A stretch of 64,000 nucleotides of DNA. It comes from Rahnella victoriana. Its GTDB lineage: Bacteria > Pseudomonadota > Gammaproteobacteria > Enterobacterales > Enterobacteriaceae. The notes below the pieces were generated by a model, which made no database searches, had not been told where the DNA came from, and saw only the letters and a program-made list of their open reading frames with translations. Shown here piece by piece: positions 10,955-22,600 of this stretch (position 1 is the first letter of the stretch; every line of letters begins with the position of its first letter). The DNA lies in contig NZ_SJOJ01000004.1 of the NCBI RefSeq assembly GCF_004330295.1, positions 62,001 through 126,000 of the forward strand, in the 5' to 3' direction. The position numbers and the translations under genes were made by a program.

Positions 10955-11191
10955 TTAATGGACTGAAGCACTGCTTTCGCTTTCTGGTGGAGTCTCGGAT
11001 GGATTTTTCCTCAGGCCGACAACCAGTGTCATCTCATTTATATTGATGTCCATCAGGTTACTGCCTTTGTGTTTCATCAGGGCCGTCATTGAGACAGCGA
11101 GCGCCAGCATATATTCATCTACAGACAATCCAGTGTCTTCAGCGACTTTCTCGATTGTATTGACCATTTTTTCTACAACTTGAGTTCTCAT
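10955..11191 (-). CDS. Small uncharacterised protein between rcsC and rcsB
   Basis: A 78-residue, probably cytoplasmic protein that I do not recognise. The frame has a real ribosome-binding site (AAAGGAA about seven bases before ATG 11191). It begins MRTQVVEKMVNTIEKVAED, continues with a helical core (DEYMLALAVSMTALMKH) and ends in a Ser/Glu-rich tail. It is on the same strand as rcsDB but lies beyond the rcsB terminator, so it probably has its own promoter in 11192-11366. A weak resemblance to the AriR/YmgB group of Rcs connector proteins (an AV..LM..G.N..NI pattern) is a hint only: the alignment needs a gap. Function unknown. Confidence 0.6.
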   Translation of the reverse strand: MRTQVVEKMVNTIEKVAEDTGLSVDEYMLALAVSMTALMKHKGSNLMDININEMTLVVGLRKNPSETPPESESSASVH

Positions 11192-11366
11192 TCTCTATTC
11201 CTTTAGTCATTTACTGATGTGAGTGCAGGTAAACCTGCCAGCCAATAATGATCCTGAGCCGTCATCTCCAGACAGCTTTTGTCTCTTCGTTAATATTATC
11301 CGTTTACGATGGTAAGAGAGCCGGTGGAAATCTACAACACCCGGCGTCCCATTTGTCGTTAAAATA

Positions 11367-11397
11367 CAAAACGCCCGATAAAGTTCATCGGGCGTTT
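11367..11397 (-). terminator. rcsB terminator
   Basis: An 11-bp perfect stem AAACGCCCGAT (11369-11379) with its complement (11387-11397) and a 7-nt loop. On the minus strand it is followed by a T-rich run. It lies about 65 bases after the rcsB stop and inside a 69-codon open frame, which argues that frame is not a gene. Confidence 0.85.
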
Positions 11398-11460
11398 GAA
11401 GGCTGAAAAGGGTCAACCGATATCATGACATGTGACTGAAATAATATATTTTCTGAAACG

Positions 11461-12111
11461 TTAGTCTTTATCCACCGGCTGGGAGCTGACGGAAGACAGG
11501 TAGTTCAGCAGGGCGATATCGTTTTCAACGCCCAGTTTCAGCATGGCCGATTTCTTCTGGCTGCTGATGGTCTTGATGCTGCGGTTCAGTTTTTTGGCAA
11601 TCTCAGTCACCAGGAAGCCTTCTGCGAACAGGCGCAGCACTTCGCTTTCCTTCGGTGACAGGCGTTTGTCGCCGTAACCGTTGGCGCTGATTTTTTCCAG
11701 CAATTTTGCCACGCTGTCAGGCGTGAATTTTTTACCTTTCTGCAAAGCGGCCAGCGCTTTCGGCAGATCGGTGGGTGCGCCTTGTTTAAGCACAATCCCT
11801 TCGATATCCAGATCGAGAACAGAACTGAGGATCGCCGGGTTATTGTTCATGGTCAGAACAATAATGGAGAGCTGCGGGTAATGGCGTTTGATGTATTTGA
11901 TCAACGTGATGCCATCGCCGAATTTGTCGCCCGGCATGGACAGGTCTGTGATCAACACATGGGCATCAAGTTTGCTTAAGCTGTTAACCAGTGCCGTTGA
12001 GTCTTCGAACTCGCCTACAACATTCACCCATTCAATTTGTTCAAGGGACTTACGAATACCAAACAGGACGATAGGATGGTCATCAGCAATAATTACGTTC
12101 ATATTATTCAT
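11461..12111 (-). CDS. rcsB: Response regulator RcsB
   Basis: Transcription factor of the Rcs phosphorelay, 216 residues as in E. coli. The receiver domain starts MNNMNVIIADDHPIVLFG, with acidic pocket D10/D11 and phospho-acceptor D56 in ITDLSMPGDK. It is joined to a LuxR/NarL-type helix-turn-helix (LSPKESEVLRLFAEGFL, then IAKKLNRSIKTISSQKKSAM). It controls capsule, motility and envelope genes, alone or with RcsA (family knowledge). I set the start at 12111 and not at the longer upstream frame start because this is the invariant family N-terminus. The ATG lies four bases after the rcsD stop, which implies translational coupling. A terminator follows. Confidence 0.98.
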   Translation of the reverse strand: MNNMNVIIADDHPIVLFGIRKSLEQIEWVNVVGEFEDSTALVNSLSKLDAHVLITDLSMPGDKFGDGITLIKYIKRHYPQLSIIVLTMNNNPAILSSVLDLDIEGIVLKQGAPTDLPKALAALQKGKKFTPDSVAKLLEKISANGYGDKRLSPKESEVLRLFAEGFLVTEIAKKLNRSIKTISSQKKSAMLKLGVENDIALLNYLSSVSSQPVDKD

Positions 12112-12115
12112 GTGA

Positions 12116-14812
12116 TTAGCTACCTTGCTGGAGCAGTCTGGAGACAAAAGAATCAATGTGATTGATGGTTTCAGTAATCTGTAATGCATCGCCATCTGCG
12201 ATGTATTGTTCTAACGATTCACACATTTGCTTGCCTGGGGTCAGGTTCAGCATGGCGAACACCCCCTTGAGACGATGTGCTGTTTGGGAAAGTGATGTGA
12301 AATCACGGCGTTGGTTTTCATTATACAGTTTCTCAAGATCTTCCGGTACTGTCTCGACAAAAAGCTGATAGTAATCGCTTGATTTTAGCTGCTTTTCATA
12401 AAAGTCGAGAGAGTCTTCTCCGGGTTCTTCGGGTGAAACACTGTCATCGGACACAGCAAATTGCTGCTCAATTAACAGTAAGGTTGCGTCGATCAGCGCA
12501 CTGCTGATGTTGTAATTGACGCGGATATAATGCTTTTCAAGCTGCTGGAAACCGGACTCATCGTCGGTCAGCAGCAGCGTAAATTTGTCACTGTTTTGCG
12601 GATTATCTGTCAGTAAAACATCATATTCCCGCGCCACCTGACGGTCATCCGCCACGATGCAGACAGCGCCGTAAGCGTTCATGGTCCGCGTAACAATACC
12701 GCGAACTTCATCCGATGTGATATCGAGTAACACCGTCACATCGTTGAGTAATTTCTCGTCGTCCGCTTCCACTTCCTGCGCTTCCTGACGCTGTTTAACG
12801 CGAACAGTATAGCGCGTGCCGATATTGAGCTTGCTGCGGATTTCCAGCTGACCGCCCAGTTTTTTGCACAACTGATTACACAGGAAGAATGTCAGCCCGG
12901 AGCCGTGATTAAAGCGATCGACTAACGTCTGGCTCAGGAAAGGATAATTCAGATTGCTCAATTCTTCTTTGGAAATTCCGCTGCCGGTGTCGTTAATGTG
13001 GAAAATCAGCTGATCCGGGCGATCTTCGTCCTGTTCGCTGGTCAGCGTGACTTTACCCAGAGACGTCGTGACAATGGCGTAATCAAGCAGCAGGGACAGG
13101 ATTTTCTTCACGGCCTGCACATCGCCGGTAAAGGTGGCGTCCGGCGCAATCTGGAAATGATTGAGCAAGCCAAGTCCTTTCTGACTCAGGCGGGGCAGGG
13201 CCTCGAGCAGCAGTTCATCAACCATCGCCGACAGCACATAGCTTTCATTGGCCGGTTGCCAGTCCTGGGTTTCCAGCCGGGTCAGCAGGGTGATGTTATC
13301 CACCAGCGTCAGCGCATTCCGCGATTCATTGAGCAGCTTGCCTTCCAGCGTCTGACGTTCTTCGGGTTGCTGTTCTTCCACCAGCGCGACCGCCAGCCCG
13401 TTCAGTTCCTGCAACGGCTGATTCAGCTCAATGCCCAAATTATGCAGCATCAGTTTGCGCGCCTGCAGGTTCTTCTCAAACTCACGTTTGGCCTGTTGCA
13501 GCGTGCGGTTCACCATCACCTCTTTATCCTGATCGTGGAGCATAAACAGGTAAGTTTCCGGCGAAATCTGACTGCGGATCATGCGGATTTCATAGACTTC
13601 ATTATTCACCGTTGCCTGAATGGTGCCGTGATGCTGCTCGGCCATATTGGCGATTTTATTCAGGCTAAGGTGCGGTAACAGCTGATCAGCGATTTTGTTA
13701 CTGAGGATCACGCTGTGATTGCTGAAGTTATACACCAGCAAACCGAGCGGCAGACCCGAGATGATTTCCTGATTCAGCGCCTGCTGCATTTGCAACTGCG
13801 CGGCCATATTCTCGCTTGGCCGGATGTACTGATGGCGGATGAAATAGATGCTGGCCATCGCCAGACCCATCAGGAACAGGTTGATGAGGATCAGCCAGAA
13901 GTTATTGCGGGAAAGATCCACCACCAGACTGACCAGCGGCACGTGATAGGTCAGCGACAGCGGGGAATTGCTCAGCGGCACGTCAAACACCAGCGACCAG
14001 CCCTGCATCACAATGCTGCTGGCGGCGGCGTTGTCATCATCTGCCGGATCGCCTTCATTCACGGCGGTGGTGTTGCCATTAAGCTGGAAATTATCCCGCG
14101 CCATGTTGTAAGGGATCAGATCACTCATCGGCAGATCGAAGGCAATCACGGTCGCCAGATGGCCCGGATTATTGAAGGTTGTGCGCAGTGAGAAAGAGTA
14201 ATCATTGCTCTGGCGTGATTTACGCAAAGCCGAATAACTTTCACGTTCATCCAGCGTGTTGGCCTGTTGCAACATTTCGGCGCGACGCGATTGCAGCGTA
14301 CTGGTGAAGTAGTTTTCCTTCAGGCGGGAATCCTGCTGTTGCAGCGGCACGGTGGTGACCAGCAGCATGCTGTTGTCCTGACCGTTAAGGTAGTACAGCG
14401 AATACGGCTGGTTAGTGGCGCCCCACTGGTCATCCAGAAACGCCGAAATTTTCAGGGTCAGATCCAGCGTTGAGCTGTCATGTGTACCGAAAATCAGCGC
14501 ATCGGTTTTTTTGTGAGGTTTCGAGACAAAATACATGTCCTGACGCAGGCGGATTTCCTGCGCGCTGACCGCTTCCGGCGACAGCGGCTGGCCGGTGAAG
14601 TTGTCATAAATCTGATAGGTCATATAACGGTACTTATCGATGCGTTTTTGCAGCAGTTCGGCGGTGTTCTGCACCGTGCGCAGTTTATCGTTCAGATAAG
14701 CATTGGTGTAATTATAGCCATACAGGCCCAGCCCCATGACCAGCAGCAAAACGAAGAACCAAAAGAACCGCGTGATATTGGTCGAGGTCAGCGATAAGTA
14801 TTTACCAGCCAT
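12116..14812 (-). CDS. rcsD: Phosphotransfer intermediate RcsD
   Basis: Inner-membrane histidine phosphotransferase that relays phosphate between RcsC and RcsB. It has 898 residues (E. coli 890). A membrane segment near residues 15-35 and a second near 303-328 enclose a large periplasmic domain. A histidine-kinase-like region follows with a degenerate ATPase (DTGSGISKEEL, HGSGLTFFLCNQL) and no obvious phosphorylatable H-box. An ABL-type domain comes next, and a C-terminal HPt domain carries His846 in TAHRLKGVFAML. It is the first gene of the rcsDB operon. In E. coli the micF-ompC pair lies just upstream; here a 23-kb block intervenes. The start at 14812 has AAGGAA about 13 bases upstream, which is a little far. 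Confidence 0.95.
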   Translation of the reverse strand: MAGKYLSLTSTNITRFFWFFVLLLVMGLGLYGYNYTNAYLNDKLRTVQNTAELLQKRIDKYRYMTYQIYDNFTGQPLSPEAVSAQEIRLRQDMYFVSKPHKKTDALIFGTHDSSTLDLTLKISAFLDDQWGATNQPYSLYYLNGQDNSMLLVTTVPLQQQDSRLKENYFTSTLQSRRAEMLQQANTLDERESYSALRKSRQSNDYSFSLRTTFNNPGHLATVIAFDLPMSDLIPYNMARDNFQLNGNTTAVNEGDPADDDNAAASSIVMQGWSLVFDVPLSNSPLSLTYHVPLVSLVVDLSRNNFWLILINLFLMGLAMASIYFIRHQYIRPSENMAAQLQMQQALNQEIISGLPLGLLVYNFSNHSVILSNKIADQLLPHLSLNKIANMAEQHHGTIQATVNNEVYEIRMIRSQISPETYLFMLHDQDKEVMVNRTLQQAKREFEKNLQARKLMLHNLGIELNQPLQELNGLAVALVEEQQPEERQTLEGKLLNESRNALTLVDNITLLTRLETQDWQPANESYVLSAMVDELLLEALPRLSQKGLGLLNHFQIAPDATFTGDVQAVKKILSLLLDYAIVTTSLGKVTLTSEQDEDRPDQLIFHINDTGSGISKEELSNLNYPFLSQTLVDRFNHGSGLTFFLCNQLCKKLGGQLEIRSKLNIGTRYTVRVKQRQEAQEVEADDEKLLNDVTVLLDITSDEVRGIVTRTMNAYGAVCIVADDRQVAREYDVLLTDNPQNSDKFTLLLTDDESGFQQLEKHYIRVNYNISSALIDATLLLIEQQFAVSDDSVSPEEPGEDSLDFYEKQLKSSDYYQLFVETVPEDLEKLYNENQRRDFTSLSQTAHRLKGVFAMLNLTPGKQMCESLEQYIADGDALQITETINHIDSFVSRLLQQGS

Positions 14813-14852
14813 GATGATGAGTTTTTTCCTTCATTCTTGTTATCACTCTTTT

Positions 14853-16037
14853 TTATCTGACAACGGCTCTGGCGCAGGCCGCGACGCATAACATCATGGC
14901 TGCCACGCAACCTAAGGCAATGGACAGGCTGCTGACTTGCGCAATAAAACCGATCAATGCCGGACCGGCCAGGATCCCGGCGTAGCCCAATGTGGTCACC
15001 GACGCAATCGCCATACTGGCGGGCATCGACGTCTGATTTCCCGCCGCGCTGAACATGATGGGCACCAGATTAGCGGCACCAAATCCAATCATGACAAAGC
15101 CCAGTCCGGCTATCCACAAATTATCGACGGTGGTCAGCAACACCAGCCCGAGGCTGGCACATAAACTGCCGTACATCAGCACATTAAAACGGCCAAACGT
15201 GGCGATGATCCGGTCACCGGTAAGACGTCCGGCGGTCATGGCGACGGAGAACACCGCGTAACCCAGACCGGCCTGATGGGCCGACACGCCGCGTTCCGTC
15301 GTCAGGAACAGTGCGCCCCAGTCCAGCATTGACCCTTCGGTCATAAACATCACAAAACATAAAAATCCGAGCAATACCACCCAGCCACGGGGCAGCACAA
15401 ATATCGGGCCGTCGCCTTCATGACGGGTGTGACGCCACAAATGCGGACTGGTAAACACCACCAGAATCGCCAGCAGTATCACCACCAGAACCACCGACTG
15501 AAACGGTGTCAGCCCGAGAAACAGCAGCCCGGTGACCGCCAGCGCGCCAAAAATACTGCCCATGCTGAAGAAGCCATGAAACCCGGACATCATCGCGCGT
15601 CCGCTGGCTTTTTCCACCACCACCGCATGCACGTTCATCGCCACATCAATCATGCCCATTGCGGCACCGAACACCAGCAGGATCAGCGCCATGCCCGCCG
15701 TGCTGTCCATCAGCGTCAGCAAAGGCAAAGACAACAACAGCAAGGTGCTGGCAATCAGAATCACCGTCTTACAGCCCAGCTTACCGGTCAGAAAACCGGT
15801 CAGCGGCATCGAAAAGGTCGAGCCTGCGCCGATGCACAACAGCAGCAGTCCCAGCGTGCCGTCGCTGATCGCCAGACGCAATTTCACAAAGGGCACCAGC
15901 GGTGCCCAGGCGGCCATGGCAAAGCCCGAAAGCAGAAACGTCAGTCGTGTTGCATGTTGCTGCGCCACGCCCGGTACAGAGGCGGCCGCGCGCGGTAAGG
16001 CAGGGGATGAATCTGTGGTCATCGGGTCATGAGACAT
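14853..16037 (-). CDS. MFS transporter, YbjJ/MosC-like
   Basis: A 394-residue inner-membrane permease with about 12 hydrophobic segments. It matches the fucose-permease-like branch of the major facilitator superfamily that includes E. coli YbjJ and rhizobial MosC. Visible features are MASWA-like FAMAAWAPLVPFVKLRL near the start, GMIDVAMNVHAVVVE, SGFHGFFSMGSIFGA and EGSMLDWGALFL, which are typical of that branch. The substrate is unknown. Start ATG 16037 has AGGA 11 bases upstream; an internal ATG five codons in is an alternative. It lies 40 bases upstream of rcsD on the same strand, so read-through into rcsDB is possible. It is the first gene of the block missing from the E. coli rcsD-micF interval. 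Confidence 0.8.
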   Translation of the reverse strand: MSHDPMTTDSSPALPRAAASVPGVAQQHATRLTFLLSGFAMAAWAPLVPFVKLRLAISDGTLGLLLLCIGAGSTFSMPLTGFLTGKLGCKTVILIASTLLLLSLPLLTLMDSTAGMALILLVFGAAMGMIDVAMNVHAVVVEKASGRAMMSGFHGFFSMGSIFGALAVTGLLFLGLTPFQSVVLVVILLAILVVFTSPHLWRHTRHEGDGPIFVLPRGWVVLLGFLCFVMFMTEGSMLDWGALFLTTERGVSAHQAGLGYAVFSVAMTAGRLTGDRIIATFGRFNVLMYGSLCASLGLVLLTTVDNLWIAGLGFVMIGFGAANLVPIMFSAAGNQTSMPASMAIASVTTLGYAGILAGPALIGFIAQVSSLSIALGCVAAMMLCVAACARAVVR

Positions 16038-16687
16038 GACGGTAAAATCCTTTTTGCTGTACGTAAGAAGGGTGACTCACATTCCACCTGTCTGACTGAC
16101 CGGACACTTTATCAGAAAGCATAAGTTACTGTGATTGCACATAGTCTTAATTATTTGTTAGTGAAATAGGTTAACGCCAGAAAATCTAAAAGACGATCAC
16201 ACAATTGGTAAGTCATTTTGATGGTTAAAGCCTGAGTCTAACACTTGATTTTATTAATAATAAGCCCGCTTACTCTTCATGGGTAAGTTGCAAAGATGTT
16301 GTTTTTTATAGTTATGTTTAGCGCGAATTGTGACTAGGACAGGATTTTAAATCCGTCAAACTTATATTTTGGCTAACTTTAATGAAATTTTTCAATCTCA
16401 TTGATTATCTTTTTTTATGGCACTTAAGCCAAATCATGCATATAACTTATGGAGTTTCGGACAAAAAATTACCGAAATGATGTTTTTTACGCATCCTAAA
16501 AAAAGACATAAATGCATTAACGACGCTGTATTTTGTTTGTTTTGTAGTCTATGACGTCCCAAACACCAGTTGGAAGTATACCCATTTTTCTTAATGGTCT
16601 TCATACATGTGGAACTGCTCTGCCCCGATAACCGGCACAGCGGTTCTTTGCACGTGTGGGCAACAACTGGTGTTACAGGGGTACAAC
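16038..16687. other. AT-rich divergent control region between the MFS gene and the giant adhesin
   Basis: About 650 bases without a supportable gene, markedly AT-rich from 16130 to 16600. It must hold the promoters for both divergent genes. I found no confident -35/-10 pair. A 13-bp palindrome (GGATTT-T-AAATCC, about 16343-16355) is the only neat symmetry. The 108-codon minus-strand frame here (16434-16760) overlaps the adhesin start and has no family signature. An AT-rich control region in front of a surface adhesin would suit H-NS silencing, but that is conjecture. Confidence 0.5.
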
Positions 16688-19600
16688 ATGGCTCAGAACG
16701 GTAGCGTAGTGACAGATGTTCTTTCTCGTACAAACGGTGCGGTAATCTCTCAGGTTTCAAATTCCAGCCAGGACGTCACCCTCAATCAAATCAGTATCGT
16801 ACGCGTGCATGCCACGCGTGATGCCGTCACCAGCTACGAGCGTGTCGGCAATGATCTGGTCATCCACATGAAGGATGGCCGCACGGTCCGCTACCACAGC
16901 TTCTTCGACACCGATGGCAAAGGCCATCACAGTGAACTGATTTTCGATGACGGCGTGCATCCGATTGAGCACGCCGCTTTTGTCGATACCGGGGCCACTG
17001 CGGCTGCGGTACCGATTGTTCCCGCCTATGAAACCATTCCGGGCGTGGGCGCGCTGGTTATTGATTCTTCCAATTTTGATCCCGCGGTCTTAGGTGCCGT
17101 GCTGGGCGTTATCGCGCTGGGTGCGGGTATTGCGATTGCCGCAGGTGGCGGCGGGGGCGGTGGTGGCAGCAGCAGCGACAATGGCGGCAATAACGGCGGC
17201 AACGAGGGCGGCGATACCCCGACCCTGACGCTCGGCGCGTTCGCCGGTGATAACCGCCTGAACGCCACGGAAGTGCGCAGCACCCAAACCTTCTCCGGCG
17301 TGGCGACCAACGTGGCAGCGGGTGATACGATCACCCTGACCATCAACGGCAAAACCTACACCACAAAAATTGGCAGCGGCGGGGCGTGGAATTTACCGCT
17401 GACCGCCGGTGAATTGCAGGGACTGGCGGACGGCACTTACGTGGTGACCGTGAAAGTGACCAACAGTGCGGGCGCCAGTATCAGCAAAAGCGTCACCGTG
17501 GTGGTCGACACCACACCGCCGGTCATCAACGTCAACGCCGTTTCCGGCGACAATATTATCAACGCTGCCGAACACAACCAGCCGCTGGTTGTCTCCGGTA
17601 CTGCCTCCGCGTCAGAAGCCGGGCGCACGATCACCGTCACCCTGAACGGCGTGAATTACACCGCGACCGTCGGCAGCAATGGCGCGTGGTCGGTCACTGT
17701 TCCGGCCAACCGCGTCGCGGCGCTGGCGAACGGCGAGTATGACATCCGTGTCGCGCTGACCGATTCTGCCGGTAACAGCACCACGGTAACCCATGATCTG
17801 ACGGTTAATACCTCGGTGGTCAGTACCACGCCGACCATCACCCTGAACGCCTTTGCCGGAGACAACGTGCTCGATGGCGCGGAACGTCAGGTGAATCAGA
17901 CCATCAGCGGCTCGACGACCCATGTCACCGCCGGTCAGGTTGTCACCATCACGCTGAATGGCAAAACCTATACCGCGACGGTACTGGCCAATGGCAAATG
18001 GAGTGTCTCCGTGCCTGCCGCCGATCTGCTCGGGCTGGAAAACGGTACGCTGACCATCAACGCGACCGTGAAAGACACCGCGGGCCATACCGCCACCACC
18101 AACGAAAATGTGACCGTCAATGCGTCCCTCGCCGGGATTGTGGTGAACCCGATTTCCGGTGACGGCCAGCTTAACCAGACCGAAGCGCAGTCACCGCTGG
18201 CCATCAGCGGGATTGCCTCGAACGTCCCAGCTGGCACCGTCGTGACGGTGACGCTGAACGGCAAAACCTATACCGGCACCACCACGGCAAACGGTTCCTG
18301 GAGCATCAACGTCCCGGCGGCTGATTTGCAGGCGCTGGCCGATGGCGCGACCACCGTCAAAGTCAGCATGGCGGGCGTCAGTGTCAACGCCAGCGTCAAT
18401 GTGGCTACGCATCCGGGCGACGTCACCCTGACGCCACCGTTTGGCGGCGACGGCGTGCTCAACAATACCGAGGCGGGATCTAACCAGACCCTGACCGGTA
18501 ACACCGGGCTGAAAGGCGCGGGTCAGACCGTCAGCGTGGTGATCGACGGCCACACTTACACCGGCACGGTTCTGCCAAACGGCACTTACACCGTCACGCT
18601 GCCAGCCTCGGCGGTATCAACCCTGCCGCAGGGCCAGAATTCTGTGGTGGTGAACGTCACCGATTCTGCCGGTAACCACAACTCGCTGACTACCAACGTA
18701 TCCGTCGATACCGTCGCGCCAACACTGGTGATCAATCCGCTGGCGGGCGACGGGCAAATCAGTCTGGCCGAAGCGGCGGGCGCACTGACCCTGTCAGGTA
18801 CCGCCTCAGTGGCTGACGCGGGCAAAACGGTCACCATCACCATTGATGGCAATACCTTTACCGCCGTGGTCGGCGATAACGGCGCATGGAGCACGCAAAT
18901 TCCGGCAGGTACCCTGACCGGTCTGAACGGTGATTTCACCGTCAGCGCCACGTTGACGGATGCGGCGGGTAACAGCACCACCAGCACCAGCCCGCTGCAC
19001 GTTGTCGCGGATGCCACGGTTCAGCCGGTTATTACGGTGAATGCGTTTGGCGGTGATAACGCCGTGGATGGCGCAGAAGTGCAGACGGCTCAGGTGCTGA
19101 CCGGGACCACGACCCGCGTCGAAGCGGGTCAGATTGTCACCATTACGCTCAACGGCAATACCTATGAAGCCACGGTGCAGGCCAGCGGTAACTGGAGTGT
19201 GATCATTCCGGCAGCCGATATGGTCGCGCTGACCGACGGCACGAAAACCATCAATGTCAGCGTGTCTGATAAAGCCGGTAACCCGGCGACCGGCAACGAT
19301 ACCTTCACGGTGGATTCCACTGACAATGGCATCGCGATTGATCCGGTGACCGGCGACAACGTCATCAACGTCACCGAAACCAATGACGGTATTTTGATCA
19401 CCGGGACCACGCTCGGCGTCGCGCCGTTTGCGCTGGTGACGGTGACGTTCGGTTCACTGATCCGCCTTGCCCTGGTGCAGCCAAACGGCAAATGGTCTCT
19501 GGCACTGTCATCCGCCGATTTACAATCTCTGGGAACGGATCCCGCTGGCCTGCAACTTTCCGCCAGCGTTCAGGCGCTGGACGGTACGACGCTCAATAAC

Positions 19601-22600
19601 AGCGTCTCCGTCGGTGTGGATAACGTCGCGCCGGTGCCAACCCTCAATACCCCGTTTACTGATGGCCTGCTCAATGCGACAGAAGCCGCCGCCGGACAGA
19701 CCCTCAGCGGCACCACCGGCAAAACTGGCGATGGTCAGACGGTTACCGTTACGCTGGGTGGTCACACCTATAACGCCACCGTCGCCGCAGACGGTAGCTG
19801 GACAGTGAAAGTGCCGGCGGCCGATTTGCAGGCTTTACCGGCGGGCAATGTGCCGATCACCGTCAATGCCACCGACGGCGCAGGTAACACTGCCAGCGTG
19901 AGCGGCAATGCGAGCGCAGATTTCACCGCACCGACGCTGACCGTCAATCCGGTCTCCGGCGACGGTTACATCAACGGCGCAGAAGCGGCGGACGGTGTGG
20001 CGATCACCGGCACGGCCTCGATTTCTGAGCAAGGACGTACGGTCACCGTCACCCTCAACGGCGAAACCTATACCGGCATTGTGCAACCCAACGGCCAGTG
20101 GAGCGTTTCCGTCCCGGCTGCCGCGTTTAACGGCGTGGCAGACGGCAGCTATCCGGTGAAAGTTCAGCTGTCTGATGCCGCCGGTAACAGCACCACGGTC
20201 AATTCCAGCGTGCAGGTGGCGGCGGATGCGGCTAACAGCCCGACCATCAGCGTCAATACCTTTGCGGGCAACAACGTGCTGGATGGCGCGGAGCAAAAAA
20301 CCGCACAGCAACTCAGCGGAACGACGTCGCATGTGGAAGCCGGTCAGACGGTGCTGATCCTGCTCAACGGTCACTCTTACACGGCGGTGGTTCAGCCAAG
20401 CGGTAGCTGGAGCGTCAGCGTACCGGCGGCGGATCTGGCGCTTCTTGCCAACGGCACCACACAAATCAGCGTGTCCGTGGCGGATAAAGCCGGGAATGTG
20501 GCGACCGGCAGCGAAACCCTGACCGTCAACAACCTGCTCAGTGGCCTGTCGGTCAATCCGGTGGCGGGTGATAACCAGCTTAATGCCGGTGAAGCGGCGG
20601 CGGGTATTACCCTCAGCGGCACATCCAGCAACGTGCCGGTTAACGGCGTGGTGACCATCACGCTGAACGGCAAAACCTACACGGCAACGGTTGGCGTCGG
20701 CGGTGCCTGGAGCGCACAAATCCCGGCCGCCGATCTGGCACTGCTCAATGACGGCAATAACACCGTGAAAGTCAGCGCGACCGATGCAGCAGGCAATCCG
20801 GTGTCCGGCAGCAGCGACTTCGGCGTGATCATTCATTCCGTACCGGCGGCCACGCTTAATACGCCGTTTGGCGATACCCAGCTTAATGCCAGTGAAGCGG
20901 CGGCGGGTCAGACCCTGACCGGCAGCACCGGCGTCAGCGGCGACGGACAAACTGTCACCGTTACCATCGGCGGTAATGGTTACCCTGCGACAGTGGATGC
21001 CAGCGGGAACTGGAGCGCCACCGTCCCGGCCGGGGATTTGCAGACCCTCCCGCAGGGACCTGGCGCTGTACAGGTTGCGGTCACTGACGCGGCAGGCAAC
21101 ACCAGCAATATCAGTGCGCCGGTGACCATCGATACTGTCGCGCCCGTTGTCACCATCACCACGCCGGTGGCGGGCGACGGCACCATCAATGCCGCCGACG
21201 CCGGAGCGGTTATTCCGGTCAGTGGTACGGCGGGGGCGGGTGAGGCGGGGGATACCGTCACTATCAGCATTGGCGGACACACTTATACCGGCACCGTGGC
21301 AGCAGGCGGCGGCTGGACGGTGAACATTCCGGCGGATGCGCTGGCGAACGTCGCCAACGGCACCTATACCCTGACCGCGACCGTCACCGATGCCGCCGGT
21401 AACGCAGGCACCGCCACCGCACCGGTGACCGTGACAGCGGATCCGGCATTCCTGCCGACCATCGACATTGATCTCTTTGCCGGAGACGGCACGCTGGATG
21501 GCGCAGAGCGCACCAACCCGCAAACCGTCAGCGGCACGACGACCAATGTGGAAGCCGGGCAACTGGTCATCGTGACTGTCGGCGGCATTGAGTATGAAGC
21601 CACAGTGCAGGCCAGCGGCGCATGGAGCGTCAGCATTCCGGCGGGGACCTTGCAGACGCTGCAAAACGGCCAGGCAACCATTGAGGTTTCTGTCGCGGAT
21701 AAAGCCGGTAACCCTGCTGTTAACAGTGAAGACTTCACCGTGAACAGCGCACTGGGCGGTGTAACCATCAACCCGATCACCGGCGATAACAAAATCGATG
21801 CCACCGAAGCGGGTACCGGTTTTGACATCAGCGGTAAAACCGCCAATGTACCGGAAGGCACTGACGTCACCGTCAAACTGGGCACCGCGACGTACACCAC
21901 ACAGACCGATGCCGACGGCAACTGGACGGTCAATGTTCCGTCGGGGGATGTCGCGAATCTGGCGGACGGCACCAGTCATGTGATTGTGACCACCGTGACC
22001 ACCGATCAGGGAGAGGTCACCACCACGCAGGATCTGGGCATTTACACCACCTTGCCGCAACCGACGCTCAACACGCCGTTTGGCGATGGCTTGCTGAGCA
22101 GCGCGGAAGCCGCGACCGATCAGACCCTGACCGGGAAAACCGGGCTGACCGGCGACGGCCAGACGGTGACGGTCACCATTGACGGCACGCCTTACACCGG
22201 CACCGTGGCGACCGACGGAAGCTGGACAGTCACTATTCCTGCGGCAGATTTGCAGGGTCTCGGTGAAGGTACCAACACGATTACGGTGGCGGTGACCGAC
22301 GCCGCTGGCAACACCGGCACGCTGCCGGGTTCGGTGGACGTGGACTTCACGCCGCCAGCGCTGTCGCTGGATCTCGTGGCGACGGATAACGTGATTAACG
22401 CCGCTGAAGCTGGCGCGCCGATCACCCTGAGCGGGAACGGCGATCCGGCCGATGCCGGGCAGATCGTGACACTGACCTTCAACGGCCAGACCTATACCGC
22501 AGAGGTGCAGGCAAACGGCAGCTGGAGCACCACCATTCCGGCGAACACCCTCGACGGTCTGGCCGACGGCAGTTATCCGCTGACCGCTGAACTGACCGAT

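Noticed and set aside
11207-11416. A 69-codon minus-strand frame between rcsB and the small gene
   Set aside because: It contains the rcsB terminator hairpin and has no clear ribosome-binding site.
16288-16312. TTGCAA / TATAGT as a promoter for the adhesin
   Set aside because: The spacer is only 13 bases, too short for a sigma-70 promoter.
16607-16687. N-terminal extension of the adhesin from GTG 16607
   Set aside because: It adds three cysteines to an otherwise apparently cysteine-free secreted protein and has a worse start context than ATG 16688.
16434-16760. A 108-codon minus-strand frame across the adhesin start
   Set aside because: It overlaps the adhesin ribosome-binding site and prefix domain and has no family resemblance or start signal.
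17143-17175. The Gly8 coding tract as a phase-variable simple repeat
   Set aside because: The codons are mixed GGC/GGG/GGT, not a uniform run, so slippage is unlikely to switch the gene.
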